Positions 21,101 to 31,924 are shown, counted from the first letter of the stretch. The stretch: DNA of 64,000 bases from Forficula auricularia (GCA_024734495.1 JALMQS010000225.1:13421573-13485572); one strand, 5' to 3'. Translations and numbers: made by a program. The notes: generated from the sequence alone by a model not told the origin.

Positions 21101-24100
21101 AGCAGGTGGACCAGGTACTGGGCATGTTGTGAGTGCGGTAAAAAATACATATAGGTTAAAAAAAATTTTGACCCACAATGAAATTATAAAAATTATAATT
21201 TATAGTCAATTATAAACATAATATATTCACCCCAGACCATTTGAGTGGTGGGACGTGGAACCAGACCACCCAAAGTGTATTTTTACAACATGAAAAAAAT
21301 AGCATCAAATATGTTTTTTATGTTGTAAAAATACACTTTGGGTGGTCTGGTTCCACGTCCCACCACTCAAATGTTCTGGGGTGAATATATTATGTTTATA
21401 ATTGACTATAAATTATAATTTTTATAATTTCATTGTGGGTCAAAAATATTTTTTAACACATATGTATTTTTTACCGCACTCACACCATGCGCAGTACCTG
21501 GTCCACCTGCTACAGCCAGCCAGACTGGCCATTCCCTGTACAACTATCATAGACCGTACTATTACGCATTATTTCTAGTTGGGTCAAATCCATAGTCAAA
21601 ATGTGTCACCAGCTCTTGGACTATGTATAAAATTTTGGGAAAATGAAGAATTACTATGTCTTTTTAGATTGGCCGTCCACACTGCCATAGGCTAGTTACG
21701 CTTCTGCTTGTTTTTTTTAGAATTTTTTTAAAATCAAATCTATTTATTGGTAAATTGAAGAATAAAAATAAAGAAAGAAAATATTATAAATCTCTTTTCT
21801 AGAACAAATTTAGAATTAAAAATAAAATTTCTAGAAAATGATATACCAAGAGCTCCTTTGAAACTGGGAGCGACTTTTTCATCGAAATGTTCCATGGCCA
21901 TGGAGGAGATGTCTCTTAACTCTTGCAATACTTCATGTGTTTTTTGGGATAATTTGGCTTCTTGTACTTGACGTAAAATGCGATAAATTTCATCGATCAC
22001 CTAAAAATAAAAAAATAAAGCATAATATATAATTCACCGTCAAAAGAGGTTGCTCGATTGTTGTTATATTATTTATTATTTTATAATAATTCTGTTAAGA
22101 ATTAAGCCTTGGCTTTTGTGATATGGCCATGATCTATCATGCGGTTTGTTGAGTGTTGAATCACAATTAAGGTAGCTCTAAACTTTTGCTTTAATTGGGA
22201 AATTTAAGCTAGCCCGGGTTCAAGCCAGACTCTCTGCAATCTGACTTTAATCTGATCCCTACATATTTGAGAATAAACTAAAATATATAGTATCGTAAAA
22301 TGGCTAATGGTTGAATCCGAGAAACCAAAAAAAAAAAAAAATGCGAAATTTGCATATAATTTATGTTTAGTATCTAATTTGTGAATATTTGGTCCCAGTG
22401 AGTGGCAGTATTATTTTTTTAATAGCTCAGTGTTGCAGTTACAGTACAGAAAATTTGCATCCAGACTATTTATTGTTTGCTCCGAGGGTCTATTCCGCAC
22501 ATTAAAATATCGACGATATATGCAGTATGCATACTTTGTCAAAACAATGTACCGTTGATTTTCAAAATAAAATTCAATGATTTTGGTTCGTTGTTCAATT
22601 GTGTATTGTACCATTTAAAATTCCCCAAGTCTTTTTTACAATATTCTGGAATAAAATAAAAATTAAAAAAAAAAAAATTGAAATAAAAAAGTTATAAGGA
22701 ATTCAAACCATAACGTTCATTTTGCACCACCCTGTATAAAGGGAGGAAAGAGAAAAAGGATTTTCAAAGAGAGAAACACTATTTTAATTATATTTCTGAG
22801 GAAAAAAAAACTCGTCTTATATTCGAGCTTATAGGGTATATAAGGAATTCTGATAATCAAGAATATATGAGGGGCATTCCACGCCAAATCGGACGGTTTG
22901 GAAAATTTTAATTTTTGATTTCCTACATTTTTTAGTACCCTTCAAAAAATCTTTCCTGGTAAATTTTGAAATTTTTTTGATCACCGGTTTAAATGATATC
23001 GAATTTCGGTTTTTCGCTCATAACTTCTTCAAAAATGGTCCAAATTCAATTTTTTTTTTTTGAAATTTTTGTTTTTTTACATACTTTTTAGAAAAAAATA
23101 CAAAAAATTATTTAAAGTGTTTTTATATGAGATTTTTGAGTTTTAAAATTTTAATCTTGTTTTTGAAACTGTACTCTTCGATTTTTTTGATAATTTTTTA
23201 TTTTAAACTTCTATTCATTCTACAAATTTTAAGACCGGGTTGATAGTGGGCAAATGATAATTACTATTTTCTTTTGATTTTGATTTTCTTTAAACAAACT
23301 AAAATACTAATTATTTATTTTAAACACCTGTTAACGATAAAAATCAATTCAAAAAAACTAAAAAAAAAAAAAAAGAGAACTCAATACCAAAAAGTAGTTT
23401 TAATATAATGGTTAATAGGATATAAAATTTTTTCAAAAATCGAAAAAAAAATAGTAATTATCATAGGACCACTATCAACCCGGTCTTAAAATTTGTAGAA
23501 TGAATAGAAGTTTAAAATAAAAAATTATCAAAAAGTTCGAAGAATACATAGGTACAGTTTTAAAAACAAGATTAAAATTTTCAAACTCAAAAATTGCATA
23601 TTTGTATTTTTTTCTAAAAAGTATGTAAAAAAAAATAAAAAATTTCAAAAAAACATTTTTGAAGAAGTTATGAGCGAAAAATCGAAATTCGACATCTCTT
23701 AAATCGGTGATCAAAAAAAATTCAAAATTTACCAGGTGGAGTTTTTTGATGGGTACTAAAAATGTCAAAAAATGAAGGAAATCAAAAATTAAAATTTTTC
23801 AAACCGTCCGATTTGGCGTGGAATCATGCGCGGATTCAGGGGGGGGGGGCGAGCCCCCCCCCCCAAAGCATTGGAGATCAACATTTTTTATATGTTTATT
23901 TAATTTTTTTTTTATATAACATTAAATTTTAAAATTGAAGAAAATAAAGTTCTATGTGGGGGGGGGGGGCGTCTCTGCCCCCCCCCCAAATCAGAGGTCT
24001 GGATCCGCGTTTGCGTGGAATGCCTCATAAGTAATTAAAATAGTAAATAAAGAAATGAATTTACTTTTCCTGGTATAAAGCAGCATAAATGCATGTGAAT

Positions 24101-27100
24101 GTATTTGTCGAAGGTCATGGAGAGCATAGAGAGTCGGGTCTCTACGGCCGTCAAGATGTCGCAGTGCCTAGCCAGGGGATGAACCCGCCTCTCGGATTCT
24201 CGCCGGGGCAATTGAGATTTGACCATCTTGAGACATTGCGAGTGATGGCGCTCCACAGAGAGAAAGCCCTTGTTCAGGATTTGCTTGCATATCCGATTGA
24301 AATGTTTGCACACCTGCAATCAAACAAAAAATACAAACATTAATTAGGAATTAGAAACAAATGCGGGTTCAGAGGTTCTCAACGAGAGCCCTGGGGAAAT
24401 ATATTCAAAATGGGGAATCATATGTCATTCTAAGAGGGCCATATTTAGGGTGACCAATTTTTCTGCGGTCCAATCCGGGAGATTGACCCCCCCACCCATT
24501 AACAAAAAATGTTTATTTTTTTGAAGTGAAACTTCTTTAGCGACATATTACATTTATTTATTCAATTTACGATGTTTCTGTTTCATAATTGATTCTTTCT
24601 ATAATACAGAGTAGAGGCTGATATATCGTGTACGTATTTATTATTTATTATTATTATTATTAGACGGACTAAATAAAGTCCTTTTACATATCTGTTTGAA
24701 TTTTTAGTTACAATAAAGGGGAAATGACTAAATAGAGGGGAGATAAAAGACAAGCCCTGATTTTAAATTAATAATTTAAATTTCCTAATTTTATTTGTCA
24801 TGAATAATTAGTGGGTTTTAAAAGAATAATTAAATTTTTTTCTAATTTTAATAAATTTTAGATGTAATGAACAATTAGTGGGTTTTAAAATTAAAATTTC
24901 ACTTCCCCGTCAGCTTATGTGGATGAGGGTCACACATTTTTTTTTCAAAAAATATTTAAATGAAAAAACTAAAAAGAAATATGAAAATACAGCAAAAAAT
25001 TATTTATGGTATAATAAGTGTGTGGTGACTGTAAACATAAGAATGGAGTGAATGCGGTTATATATGCAGAGACGCGCGAATAAAATATAATCGAATATTA
25101 TAATATTCACATGATTTGATGAATCATCTAATTATTAATACTATGTGGGGTTCGTGGGTTGGGGGTCCAGGGGGCGTGCCCCCTGCTAGCAAGAGGGCCG
25201 CCGAAGGCGGGCCTTGCAGCTAGTATATTATATTTTTTAATAGTTTCCTTTTTTTTTTTTTTTTTTTTTTTTGGCTTTTCGGCCATGGTAGCCATCCATA
25301 AGCCATTTACGATACTATTTATTTTTATTTTTAAATTTGTCTCTACCTCGGGGTCAGATTTTAGCCGGATGCCTCGAGCCGGATTCGAACTCGGGTCCTC
25401 TTGGTTAGCTGGCTGACATGCTACCGCCTAGCCTACCCGACCCCCCAGTTTCCTTCTTTTAAGTGATCAAATTTCGAAATTTATTTTTTGACTTGATTGA
25501 ATAGTATTTATTTATTTTCTATCTATACCCTGTTCGGGTTTTGGATTCTTACATTTTTACTCTTTTTACATTACTTAGTTTACAATTTTCAACTTAAGTA
25601 TTTCCGATATAATTTAGATTGAATAGTAAAATAATACAATATTTTATTATAAAAAATTCAACATCATTGAGTACACAGTCCTACGACTGGTTTGACGCAA
25701 CCACCCGTCTCCACTCTGGTCTGTCCCTTGCACAAAGTTCTTTTCTCCGATTCTTCCAAGAACTTCTTCATTTGTAATTCTATCCATCATTCTTCTGTAG
25801 CACCACATTTCGAAAGCTTCCAATCTTTATTAATATAGGTATATTAAATAATTATTATTATTTTTATATATTAAATTAAAATAATAATAATAAAATAAAA
25901 ATATAGACGGTCGTAATGCAAATAACGAGTTAGAGTTTGTACATTCTAGCTTCAAAACTTTAGGGATAAATTAATAATGTAAAAAAAATCCGATTTGTTT
26001 TATGAACCGGTATAGGTAATGAGTTGAAATTTGGTACATAAGTTGGTTCTAATATAGTTCACCTTTGTACCAAGTTTCATGTTTCTATCTCAAACCGTTT
26101 GGTGAGAATGTTTGGATAAAAAGTTTCCCCCTCCACTGTCCCTACCTAATATAAGTGAAGCGTGTTGACCAGGCGGGTCATTCCATGTTGGCCTCTCATG
26201 GAGGCAACATCGAGACCATTCCAGAGCTGATTCAAATTCTTATCCTCAATTCATTACAAATCAACCCCTATCCATTCTTTATGGCTAATATTTACTATTT
26301 TCAAAATAAATCATATTTTTTATTCAAAAATTTTTCCACCCCTATTTCTTCAGATTTTTACTTTTTTTTTATTATTTTTTATGACGTTTCGATTAAAAAT
26401 AAATTATTTTTTTTACTAAGCATTTTTCCACCCTTATTTTCAACTTGATAGAATTTATTCAAATTTTACAATTTTTTTATTATTTTTTACCTTTCGAGTC
26501 AAAATAAATTATTTTTTTCTGAGGGGTGAGCCGCGACCTAAAATCGTGTACACCTACTTCCACTTCCACTTTCATTTCCAAGTAGAAGACAATAGATTAT
26601 CTAATGAATTCCAAAGTAATTCCAATCGCGGTTCACCCCTCGTTTTTTCCATCATCATTGAGTAAACAGTCTTAAGACTGGTTTGACGCAACCACCCGTC
26701 TCCACGCGGCTCTGTCCCATGTCAGATGTTTGACCTCTCTAAATGTCTCGCAACTCATATCCCATAGTCGAAATATTTTGATCTGGCCCCTTTTCTTTCC
26801 CACCTCCCCTCCAAGATATCATCCCCTAAGCAGTCCCATGTCTCAGTGTGTGCCCCATCGTCTGACTTCTTCTTTTCTTCAGACTCTTCTACAAAGTTCT
26901 TCTTTCTCCGATTCTTGCAAGAACTTCATTTGTAATTTTATCCATCCATTTGATATTCATCATTCTACTATAGCACATTTCGAAAGCCTCTTTCTCTCCT
27001 CTTCTCTAATTGTCCAGGTTTCACAACCGTACATGGCTATGTCCATACATAACAGGTCATTCAATAAGTCCGTAGGATAAGTAAGAAAAAAACAAAATTT

Positions 27101-30100
27101 TGACAAAACTCGATTTTATTATTCAACATAGTTGCCTTCGAGGGCGATACAACGAGTATAGCGATTTTCCAACTTTTCGATACCACTTTTATAGTACGAT
27201 TTCTCTTTCTCATCAAAATAGACCTCAGTTTCAGCGATTACTTCATCATTGGACTTCTTTTGGATTCTGGTCTGTAATAGTGAAGCCATGTCTCATCCAT
27301 TGTCACATATCGACGATAGAATTCCAATTTTATTGCGGTTTAACAGCGCCAAACACTCCTCTGAAGCATCGATTCGTTGTTGTTTTTGGTCGACTGTGAA
27401 CTCATGCGGCAACCACTTTGCACAGAGCTTTCGCCTACCCAAATGTTCGTATAATATGGTAAAAACACTACCATCTGATATCTTTGCAATGTCAGCTAGC
27501 TCGTGCACCTTCAATTTGCGATCGTTCATAACCAATTTGTGGATTTTTTTTATGTTTTCTGGAATAACAGCCTCCTTTGGGCGTTCACTGCGCTCTGCAT
27601 CATTTGTGCTGGTACGACCACGTTTAAATTCAGCAATCCACTTCTCTAACATTTGTCTCGATGGAGCAGAGTTCGGATAATGTTTATCAAGCCATTGTTT
27701 GGTTTCCACTGTATTTTTTTCATCAAAAAGCAATAATGCTTTATTAAAACTCGAAATTCACTTTTTTTCAATAACAAAAGTTGCTTCACACAAAATGCTA
27801 TAACTCACAAATCAATAGTCAGTTTGCTGTCAAATTTATACACGTATCATTTGAAGGTTAGTACTAAATAAAAATCATATGGAAAAATTCTAGTAACGCC
27901 ATCTATTGTGTCTCATCCTACGGACTTATTGAATGACCTAATATGTCTTCAATAGCATCTTCCTGTTTTCTAAGCTGATTGAAGAGGATCATAGTAGTTT
28001 TTGTTTCGAATTAAACTCCATTTTAGTTTGGGCAATTCTTGATTTAATTTCTTTTTGGCCATCCCGTGTGATTTTACTTCCTAGATAGAGGAATTCCTTA
28101 ACTCCTTTTAGATTTTCTTGGCCAATTTTGATGCATTCTTTCTTTGTACAAACTAGGACCTTGGTTTTACTCTTGTTTATTTTCATTTTGATTTCTTCTA
28201 TTAGGATTGGTTGGTTTCATTCAAAGGGTCCTCTTGAGAAAGAAAAATTTCGATTAATCATATTAGGATAATTTTTGTGTAGTGATTTATAAATCCAAAT
28301 ATGTAACTGGGGTCATATTTAAATGTTATAATAATATAATAAAAAAAAGCTATATAACGGTCCCCAGCAAGGGACAAATTCCATTTACCTACAGAAAATA
28401 TAGAAAACAAATACAATATGCGATTCTTAATAAAGAGAGGTAATTATAAAGAAAAAAAATCATTTGAGCCACTTACCGGACTATTTACTAGAAAATAAAT
28501 AAATAAACTTAAATACTCAAAAACAGGTCCGTATCAAGGGATGAATTTTCAATACGATTTCAAATTAATTAAATAAAATAATTTCAAAATAAAAAAAATA
28601 TAATTTTTTAAGTATTCTAAAAAAAGTGATCGCCAATTAGAGACGAATTTTCATTACAAATTTAAATTAATTAAATAATATAATTTTAAAGAAATTTAAA
28701 AAAAAATGGCCTCGATTAAGGGTAATTCCATGTCAACTCAACACACCCATTTTACCTCACCACTTTAGATTTTCTTGAAATTTGGTACACTGATATATTG
28801 TGCTAATATGAATAAAAATACAAAATTTCAAATTTTTATCTTGAATAGTTTTTTTTATACGGCCTTGTGAAGTTTTCAAAAAATCGCAAAAAAACCACGA
28901 ACAAACAATTTTGAAACTGCTCTAAAAGCTGTCTTAATTGAGTTAGAGAGATGGGACAGGTGTCATTTTGCAGCTTTTTTAATGCTCTTTTCAGAGACAT
29001 ACAACATGACATAGGTTGTAATAATTTTTTTTTTCAAAATGTAAATCAAATTTTTGATTTTGATTTTTTCTAAAAAGTACCACTTTTAAAATTTTCAAAA
29101 AAATTCTGTAAATAGATAGTACTAAAATTATTACTGACTCTTGTTTTTCATAAATAGCCAGTTTTGACCAAATAAAACTGATTTTAATGTAGTGAAACGA
29201 CATTTTATGAAAAATCACTTGTGTATATTAAACTATGTTTATGAAATAAACACTGTGCTAATTAAATAACTGTTTAATAATAAATTCATGAAACATATAT
29301 TTCTTAGGCTATATTTAAATGGTGGTTTCGGGCAAAATTGCTAGGGTTGTATAACAAATTGACATTATAAAAATCTACAATTCAAGTTGAACATATTGTT
29401 TTGTTGTTTGGTGAATACATGAATAATTATTTCATTAGGTCAGCTTTACAATAGTTAGCAGATTTTATAACAAGACTATATATTTATGAGTGATATTGAA
29501 GGGTGAGATTTATTAAATTGAAAGTTTTTTTGCCGAGAGTAGCAGAATTTTTATATATTGAAGGAGACAATAAAAGAGTGTGTCTTCTGTTGGAATTATA
29601 AATTTTATTTATTTATAACGAGACTATAGTTTCGAGGGCTTTGCCCTCTTCATCAGTCATAAATTAATTCCTGTGAATCCATTGTAATAGACTGATGAAG
29701 AGGGCAAAGCCCTTGAAACTATAGTCTCTTATAAATAAATAAAATTTATAATTCCAGCAGAAGACACTCTTTTATTGTCTCCTTCGAGTGAGATTTATTT
29801 TAACTTCATTAAAAATTTACACAGAACTAAAAATATTAATTGTAAACCAATAAGAAATAAATTAGCTATTAAAACACACAAAAAAACACAGAAGTTTAAA
29901 GTATCAATTGTTTTATGTAAGGTATAACAACTATTTTACATTATGGAACTGATAACTTAAGACATTTAAAACACTACTTGTCAGCAAGGACTCTAGTCAC
30001 TGAATGAATGCTTGTGGTGACAGCCTGGCTTTTGGCAGACTGGTATTTGTTTTAACTTGCTCACAACCACAGACAGGTTCCAACTTGCTAGACCTGCAGA

Positions 30101-31919
30101 GACTGGATCAAGTGAATGCAAGGGAAATTTCTATTTCAGATAACATGTGCTTATCAAACTATTTAGCCTACAACAATATTTATTCTAAATTAACTAACTT
30201 TTCATGACATAGCATAAATTGATTTAATTTTATTTAAAATGTTGATGTTTTATTTGTCTTAGTTTTTACTAATATTTTTATAAGACTAATTTAAAGTACA
30301 ATCCATTCAAATTTTTCATGAAAGCATTTATAGGACTATTATTAATCTCTACTATTAAACAGTTATTTAATTGGCACAGAGTGTTTATTTCATAACCAAA
30401 GTTTAATATACACAAAGTGATTTTTCATAAAATGTCGTTTCACTACATTAAAATCATTATTATTTGGTCAAAACTGGGTATTTATGAAAAACAAGAGTCA
30501 GTAATCAATTTTTTAAACATAGACCCCATTACCATCCCATCATTATACTTTGCATAGTAGTTTATGAAAGTACTATCTATTTACAGAATTTTTTGAAAAT
30601 TTTAAAAGTGGTACTTTTAAGAAAAAATCAAAATCAAAAATTTGATTTACATTTAGAAAAAAAAAAATTATTGCAACCTATGTCATGTTGTATGTCTCTG
30701 AAAAGAGCATTAAAAAAGCTGCAAAATGACACCTGTCCCATCTCTCTAACTCAATTAAGACAGCTTTTAGAGCAGTTTCAAAATTGTTTGTTAGTGTTTT
30801 TTTTGCGATTTATTGAAAACTTCACAAGGCCGTATAAAAAACTATTCAAGATAAAAATTTGAAATTTTGTATTTTTATTCATATTAGCACACCATATCAG
30901 TGTACCAAATTTTAAGAAAATCTAAAGTGGTGAGGTAAAATTTTTATTTAAAGTGTGTTGATTTGGCACGGGAAGTAATTCACATTTAAAAGGGGATTAG
31001 TTAAATAATATAATAAAAAAAAGCTATAAAACGGTCCCCAACAAGAGACGAAATCCATTTACCTACAGAAAATATAGAAAACAAATATAATATGCGTTTC
31101 TTAATAAAAAGATATAATTGTAAAGAAAAAAATAATTTGAGCCACTTACCAGACAATTTAGTAGAAAATAAATAAACTCAAATACTCAAAAACAGGTCCC
31201 TATCAAGGGACGAATTTGCAATACGATTTCAAATTAATTAATTATAATTGAATGTAATGGAAGGCAGCCCAGGGGTAGTGAGAAAAAAAAATTAACACAT
31301 ATAAAATAAGGTGTAATTTATTGAAATCCTTCCTCCTTTCCTTTCAAACCGACGTTTCGGAGGATTTTTCCTTCCTTCTTTAGGGTTTCAAAGGGTCAAT
31401 GAATGAAACCCCTGAAGGAGGAAAAATTCCATTCCATTACATTCAATTAAAATTTCTACCAGTCCATCTCTCTCCAGAGAAAATTTCGTTGCAAAAAAAT
31501 AATTAAATAATACTTATAATTTCAAAATAAAATAATAAAAAATTTGCAGTATGCTAAAAAAAAGTGGTCGCTAATTAGAGACGAATTTTCATCAAAGATT
31601 TTAATTAAATTTAAATAAAATAATAATAATAATATAAATAAATAAAACATGCTAAGAAAAAGTCAAATATAATACAAATCCGTCCCTTGGTAGGGACCAG
31701 TTTTTTACATATCTAATACTATGGGTATTTAAGGGGTTGAATCAAACAGTAAATTTAAATAGCCGGAAAGCGTTTAATAAGCAAATACTTTTGGGCTATT
31801 TTAATTTTAAGTTGTATACTTACAATTCGATTTTTAGCAATATCGTCATAGGGCAAATAGCGGAGAATATTCTCTATGACGACGTCTGGAAGACTTATCA
31901 GAGTGTATTTCACACTCAT
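17852..31919 (-). CDS. FBXO28: F-box only protein 28 orthologue, five coding exons (overall span)
   Basis: FBXO28 is the substrate-recognition subunit of an SCF (SKP1-CUL1-F-box) ubiquitin ligase and is known as a nuclear protein in vertebrates. Five minus-strand exons join with consistent phases: 31919-31824, 24313-24065, 22000-21847, 19518-19382 and 18142-17852, giving 308 residues against about 368 in human. The F-box (about residues 9-32) is in exon 1. Diagnostic blocks follow: QLPRRESERR, LARHCDILTAVETRLSML, CCFIPGK|VIDEIYRILR and HEVLQELRDISSMAMEHFDE. The C-terminus is a long coiled coil, then a basic tail (PGKRKY, NKRTARMYK) that may be a nuclear localisation signal. The start ATG is the first in exon 1. 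The Ala/Pro-rich N-terminal extension of vertebrates is absent. No frameshift or stop interrupts it, so it should be functional. Confidence 0.95.
18235..18870 (-). pseudogene. Non-LTR retrotransposon RT C-terminus, family N1 copy 1
   Basis: The minus strand reads IAQAKMGFNSKRKLL, then KTYVWSIAMYGCETWTIRKA, EAFEMWCYRRI and, after a shift, MDKITNEEVLGRIGERRTLW, GHTLRHGGLLRDILEGEVGK and GRRRLEYFNQII. This is the thumb and C-terminus of an insect endonuclease/RT-type element. At least two frame breaks. It lies in intron 4 of FBXO28. Other copies are at 25673-25825 and 26655-28200. Confidence 0.75.
19382..19518 (-). CDS. FBXO28: FBXO28 exon 4 (coiled coil)
   Basis: The acceptor is TTAATTTCAG and the donor ATACGA|GTAATT. 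After the split Gly codon it reads VQRNARISSYHQTIVEMSHK and then KNEISSLKKYIEELEIR, the region equivalent to the vertebrate Gln/Lys-rich coiled coil. Incoming phase 1, outgoing phase 0. Confidence 0.9.
19696..20416. mobile_element. TTAA-flanked MITE, copy 1
   Basis: GGTAGTTGTTTCGT at the left and GCGAAACAACTACC at the right are inverted, and TTAA lies on both sides (19692-19695 and 20417-20420). The interior is non-coding. Related elements: 32174-33130, 49821-50409 and 62642-63583. TTAA targeting points to piggyBac or Kolobok-type machinery. Confidence 0.75.
20430..20640 (+). repeat. Tandem duplication, about 115-bp period
   Basis: ACTCGCAATTTCAATAAAAT followed by AATAAGAATATTATTTGGTGAT occurs at about 20429 and again at about 20561. 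Confidence 0.65.
20712..20758 (-). other. Degenerate hammerhead motif
   Basis: The minus strand has CTGAAGA, an extra A, stem GTCAA/TTTGAT and AAAACGTTGG. G12 is replaced, so it is probably inactive. Confidence 0.4.
20985..21625. repeat. Near-perfect 640-bp palindrome
   Basis: The left arm (about 20988-21298) is the reverse complement of about 21317-21625 with only a few percent differences and an 18-bp spacer. It contains CACTTTGGGTGGTCTGGTTC and GCCTGTCTGGCTGG. There is no ORF. It lies in intron 3 of FBXO28, and arm identity implies a recent origin. Confidence 0.9.
21847..22000 (-). CDS. FBXO28: FBXO28 exon 3
   Basis: The acceptor is TATTTTTAG and the donor CTCTTG|GTATAT. It encodes VIDEIYRILRQVQEAKLSQK, then THEVLQELRDISSMAMEHFD and EKVAPSFKGAL. 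The middle block is nearly identical to vertebrate FBXO28. Incoming phase 0; it leaves one base for the Gly codon shared with exon 4. Confidence 0.95.
22100..22260 (+). other. Possible tRNA-derived SINE relic
   Basis: A B-box-like GGGTTCAAGCC sits at about 22216 and a weak A-box-like GGTTTGTTGAGTG upstream. No tail or duplication was found. Confidence 0.25.
22405..22738 (-). pseudogene. DNA-transposon N-terminal fragment (DUF4817-like HTH)
   Basis: The minus frame from 22614 reads MVQYTIEQRTKIIEFYFENQ, then a YRRYFNVRNRPSEQTINSLD segment. The pattern 'YT-EQR--I---Y-EN ... N-PSE-TI--L' is the helix-turn-helix of an insect Tc1/mariner-related group. The outer end TACAGGGTGGTGCAAAATGA lies at about 22714-22736. 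Only the first roughly 65 residues remain. Confidence 0.6.
22868..24027. repeat. Fold-back element (about 0.97 kb) with a MITE inserted at its right tip
   Basis: The arm beginning ATGAGGGGCATTCCACGCC (22868) is inverted at 23400-23824 and completed after the insert by GCGTGGAATGCCTCAT (to 24027). GACCGGGTTGATAGTGG and its inverse flank the centre. The insert is the MITE at 23825-24012. Confidence 0.85.
23825..24012. mobile_element. Small MITE with 9-bp duplication
   Basis: GCGTGGAAT is present on both sides (23816-23824 and 24013-24021). The ends GCGCGGATTCAG and CTGGATCCGCG are inverted. G- and C-runs lie inside. The 8-9 bp duplication fits hAT. Confidence 0.7.
24065..24313 (-). CDS. FBXO28: FBXO28 exon 2
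   Basis: The acceptor is TTGATTGCAG and the donor GGAAAA|GTAAAT. The 83 codons begin VCKHFNRICKQILNKGFLSV and contain ERHHSQCLKMVKSQLPRRES, LARHCDILTAVETRLSMLS and CCFIPGK. It follows the F-box in vertebrate FBXO28 in the same order. Phase 0 at both ends. Confidence 0.95.
24360..25140. other. Intron sequence, nothing firm
   Basis: AT-rich, with a short repeated AATAATTAGTGGGTTTTAAA motif at about 24805 and 24865. No element ends were paired. Confidence 0.4.
25142..25222 (+). mobile_element. Helitron 3' end
   Basis: Hairpins GGGGGC/GCCCCC and GGCCGCC-GAA-GGCGGGCC are followed by TTGCAGCTAG|T. A GC-rich hairpin about 6-10 bases before a terminal CTAG and then T is the Helitron 3' signature. 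A decayed copy is at 55735-55792. The 5' end was not found. Confidence 0.6.
25251..25446 (-). mobile_element. tRNA-derived SINE with poly(A) tail
   Basis: On the minus strand the head carries TAGGCTAGGCGGTAGC (A-box region) and GAGTTCGAATCC (B-box) and ends in about 25 A. A duplication AGTTTCCTT flanks it (25242-25250 and 25447-25455). A truncated copy of the body and tail is at 40400-40470. Confidence 0.8.
25673..25830 (-). pseudogene. Non-LTR family N1, copy 2 (deleted)
   Basis: ACAGTCCTACGACTGGTTTG and TTTTCTCCGATTCTTCCAAG match the 3' part of the copies at 18.2 and 26.7 kb, with a large internal deletion. Confidence 0.6.
26520..26642. mobile_element. MITE family A, copy 2
   Basis: The same ends as copy 1, with 43 bp missing internally. 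The flanks TTTTTTTC and TTTTTTCC form an 8-bp duplication with one difference. Confidence 0.75.
26655..28200 (-). pseudogene. Non-LTR family N1, copy 3, split by mariner
   Basis: The minus strand upstream half (28200-27944) reads MKINKSKTKVLVCTKKECIK, then VKEFLYLGSKITRDGQKEIK and SRIAQTKMEFNSKQKLL. The downstream half (27049-26655) continues with the C-terminal block. Removing the mariner and one TA restores the sequence seen in copy 1. The RT is truncated and frameshifted. Confidence 0.8.
27052..27941 (-). mobile_element. Internally deleted mariner element
   Basis: The ends AGGTCATTCAATAAGTCC are inverted and TA lies on both sides (27050-27051 and 27942-27943). It is 890 bp, against about 1.3 kb for complete mariners. 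The minus-strand frame starting about 27733 gives the helix-turn-helix half (ETKQWLDKHYPNSAPSRQML ... ERSERPKEAVIPENIKKIHK), and the C-terminus (VYFDEKEKSYYKSGIEKLEN) lies at 27230-27110. The catalytic D,D34D middle is deleted and a stop follows near 27293, so it is non-autonomous. Confidence 0.9.
28325..28720 (+). repeat. Degenerate tandem repeat, left block
   Basis: Units with 'GGTCC-...-AAGGGACGAATTT' recur near 28345, 28510, 28630 and 28705. A direct copy of this block (28327-28500) lies at 31005-31180. Confidence 0.6.
29620..29672 (-). ncRNA. Type I hammerhead ribozyme
   Basis: CTGATGA (29656-29650), one extra A, stem II GAGGGC/GCCCTC, GAAAC, palindromic stem III AC-TATA-GT and triplet GTC (29634-29632). 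The core is complete. Confidence 0.85.
29682..29742 (+). ncRNA. Type I hammerhead ribozyme (one stem II wobble)
   Basis: CTGATGA at 29692-29698, GAAAC at 29715-29719 and GTC at 29724-29726. The base before GAAA is T instead of C, leaving a G-T pair at the bottom of stem II. Confidence 0.8.
31005..31240 (+). repeat. Direct copy of the 28.33-kb repeat block
   Basis: AAGCTATAAAACGGTCCCCA and the following 180 bp match 28345 onward with about 10 percent change. Further units lie near 31565 and 31680. Confidence 0.7.
31250..31452. repeat. Decayed ribozyme element (ACGTCGG subfamily)
   Basis: ATTGAATGTAATGGAA at the left is inverted at the right (about 31431-31447). The minus motif at 31385-31345 has CTAAAGA instead of CTGAAGA (G5 lost) but keeps GAAACGTCGG. 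The plus partner has lost GAAAC. Confidence 0.55.
31824..31919 (-). CDS. FBXO28: FBXO28 exon 1: start codon and F-box
   Basis: ATG at 31919-31917. The 32 codons start MSVKYTLISLPDVV, and the F-box core is LPDVVIENILRYLPYDDIAK, matching vertebrate FBXO28 (LP---IENIL ... YD-I). The donor ATT|GTAAGT is a strong consensus and joins exon 2 in phase 0. The N-terminus is about 50 residues shorter than in vertebrates. Confidence 0.9.
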
Positions 31920-31924
31920 ATTCT

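Larger units (their letters stand above)
29515..29787. mobile_element. Paired-hammerhead fold-back element with 12-bp duplication
   Basis: The flanks GTGAGATTTATT are exact (29503-29514 and 29788-29799). The order is a tail with GCCGAGAGTAGCAGA, GGAGACAATAAAAGAGTGTG, a minus-strand ribozyme, a 30-bp loop, a plus-strand ribozyme and the inverse of the GGAGACAATAAA arm. It is 273 bp. There is no ORF, so mobilisation must be in trans. Confidence 0.85.
28722..30980. repeat. 2.26-kb fold-back element
   Basis: The left arm (about 28725-29215, beginning CATGTCAACTCAACACACCC) is inverted at about 30420-30975, with 'CACCACTTTAG' near each tip. The loop contains a ribozyme element. No intact coding region was found. 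It lies in intron 1 of FBXO28, between direct repeats. Confidence 0.8.

Noticed and set aside
24089..24343. Plus-strand frame opposite FBXO28 exon 2
   Set aside because: Antisense shadow.
27249..27680. 143-codon plus-strand frame
   Set aside because: Antisense of the mariner transposase remnant.
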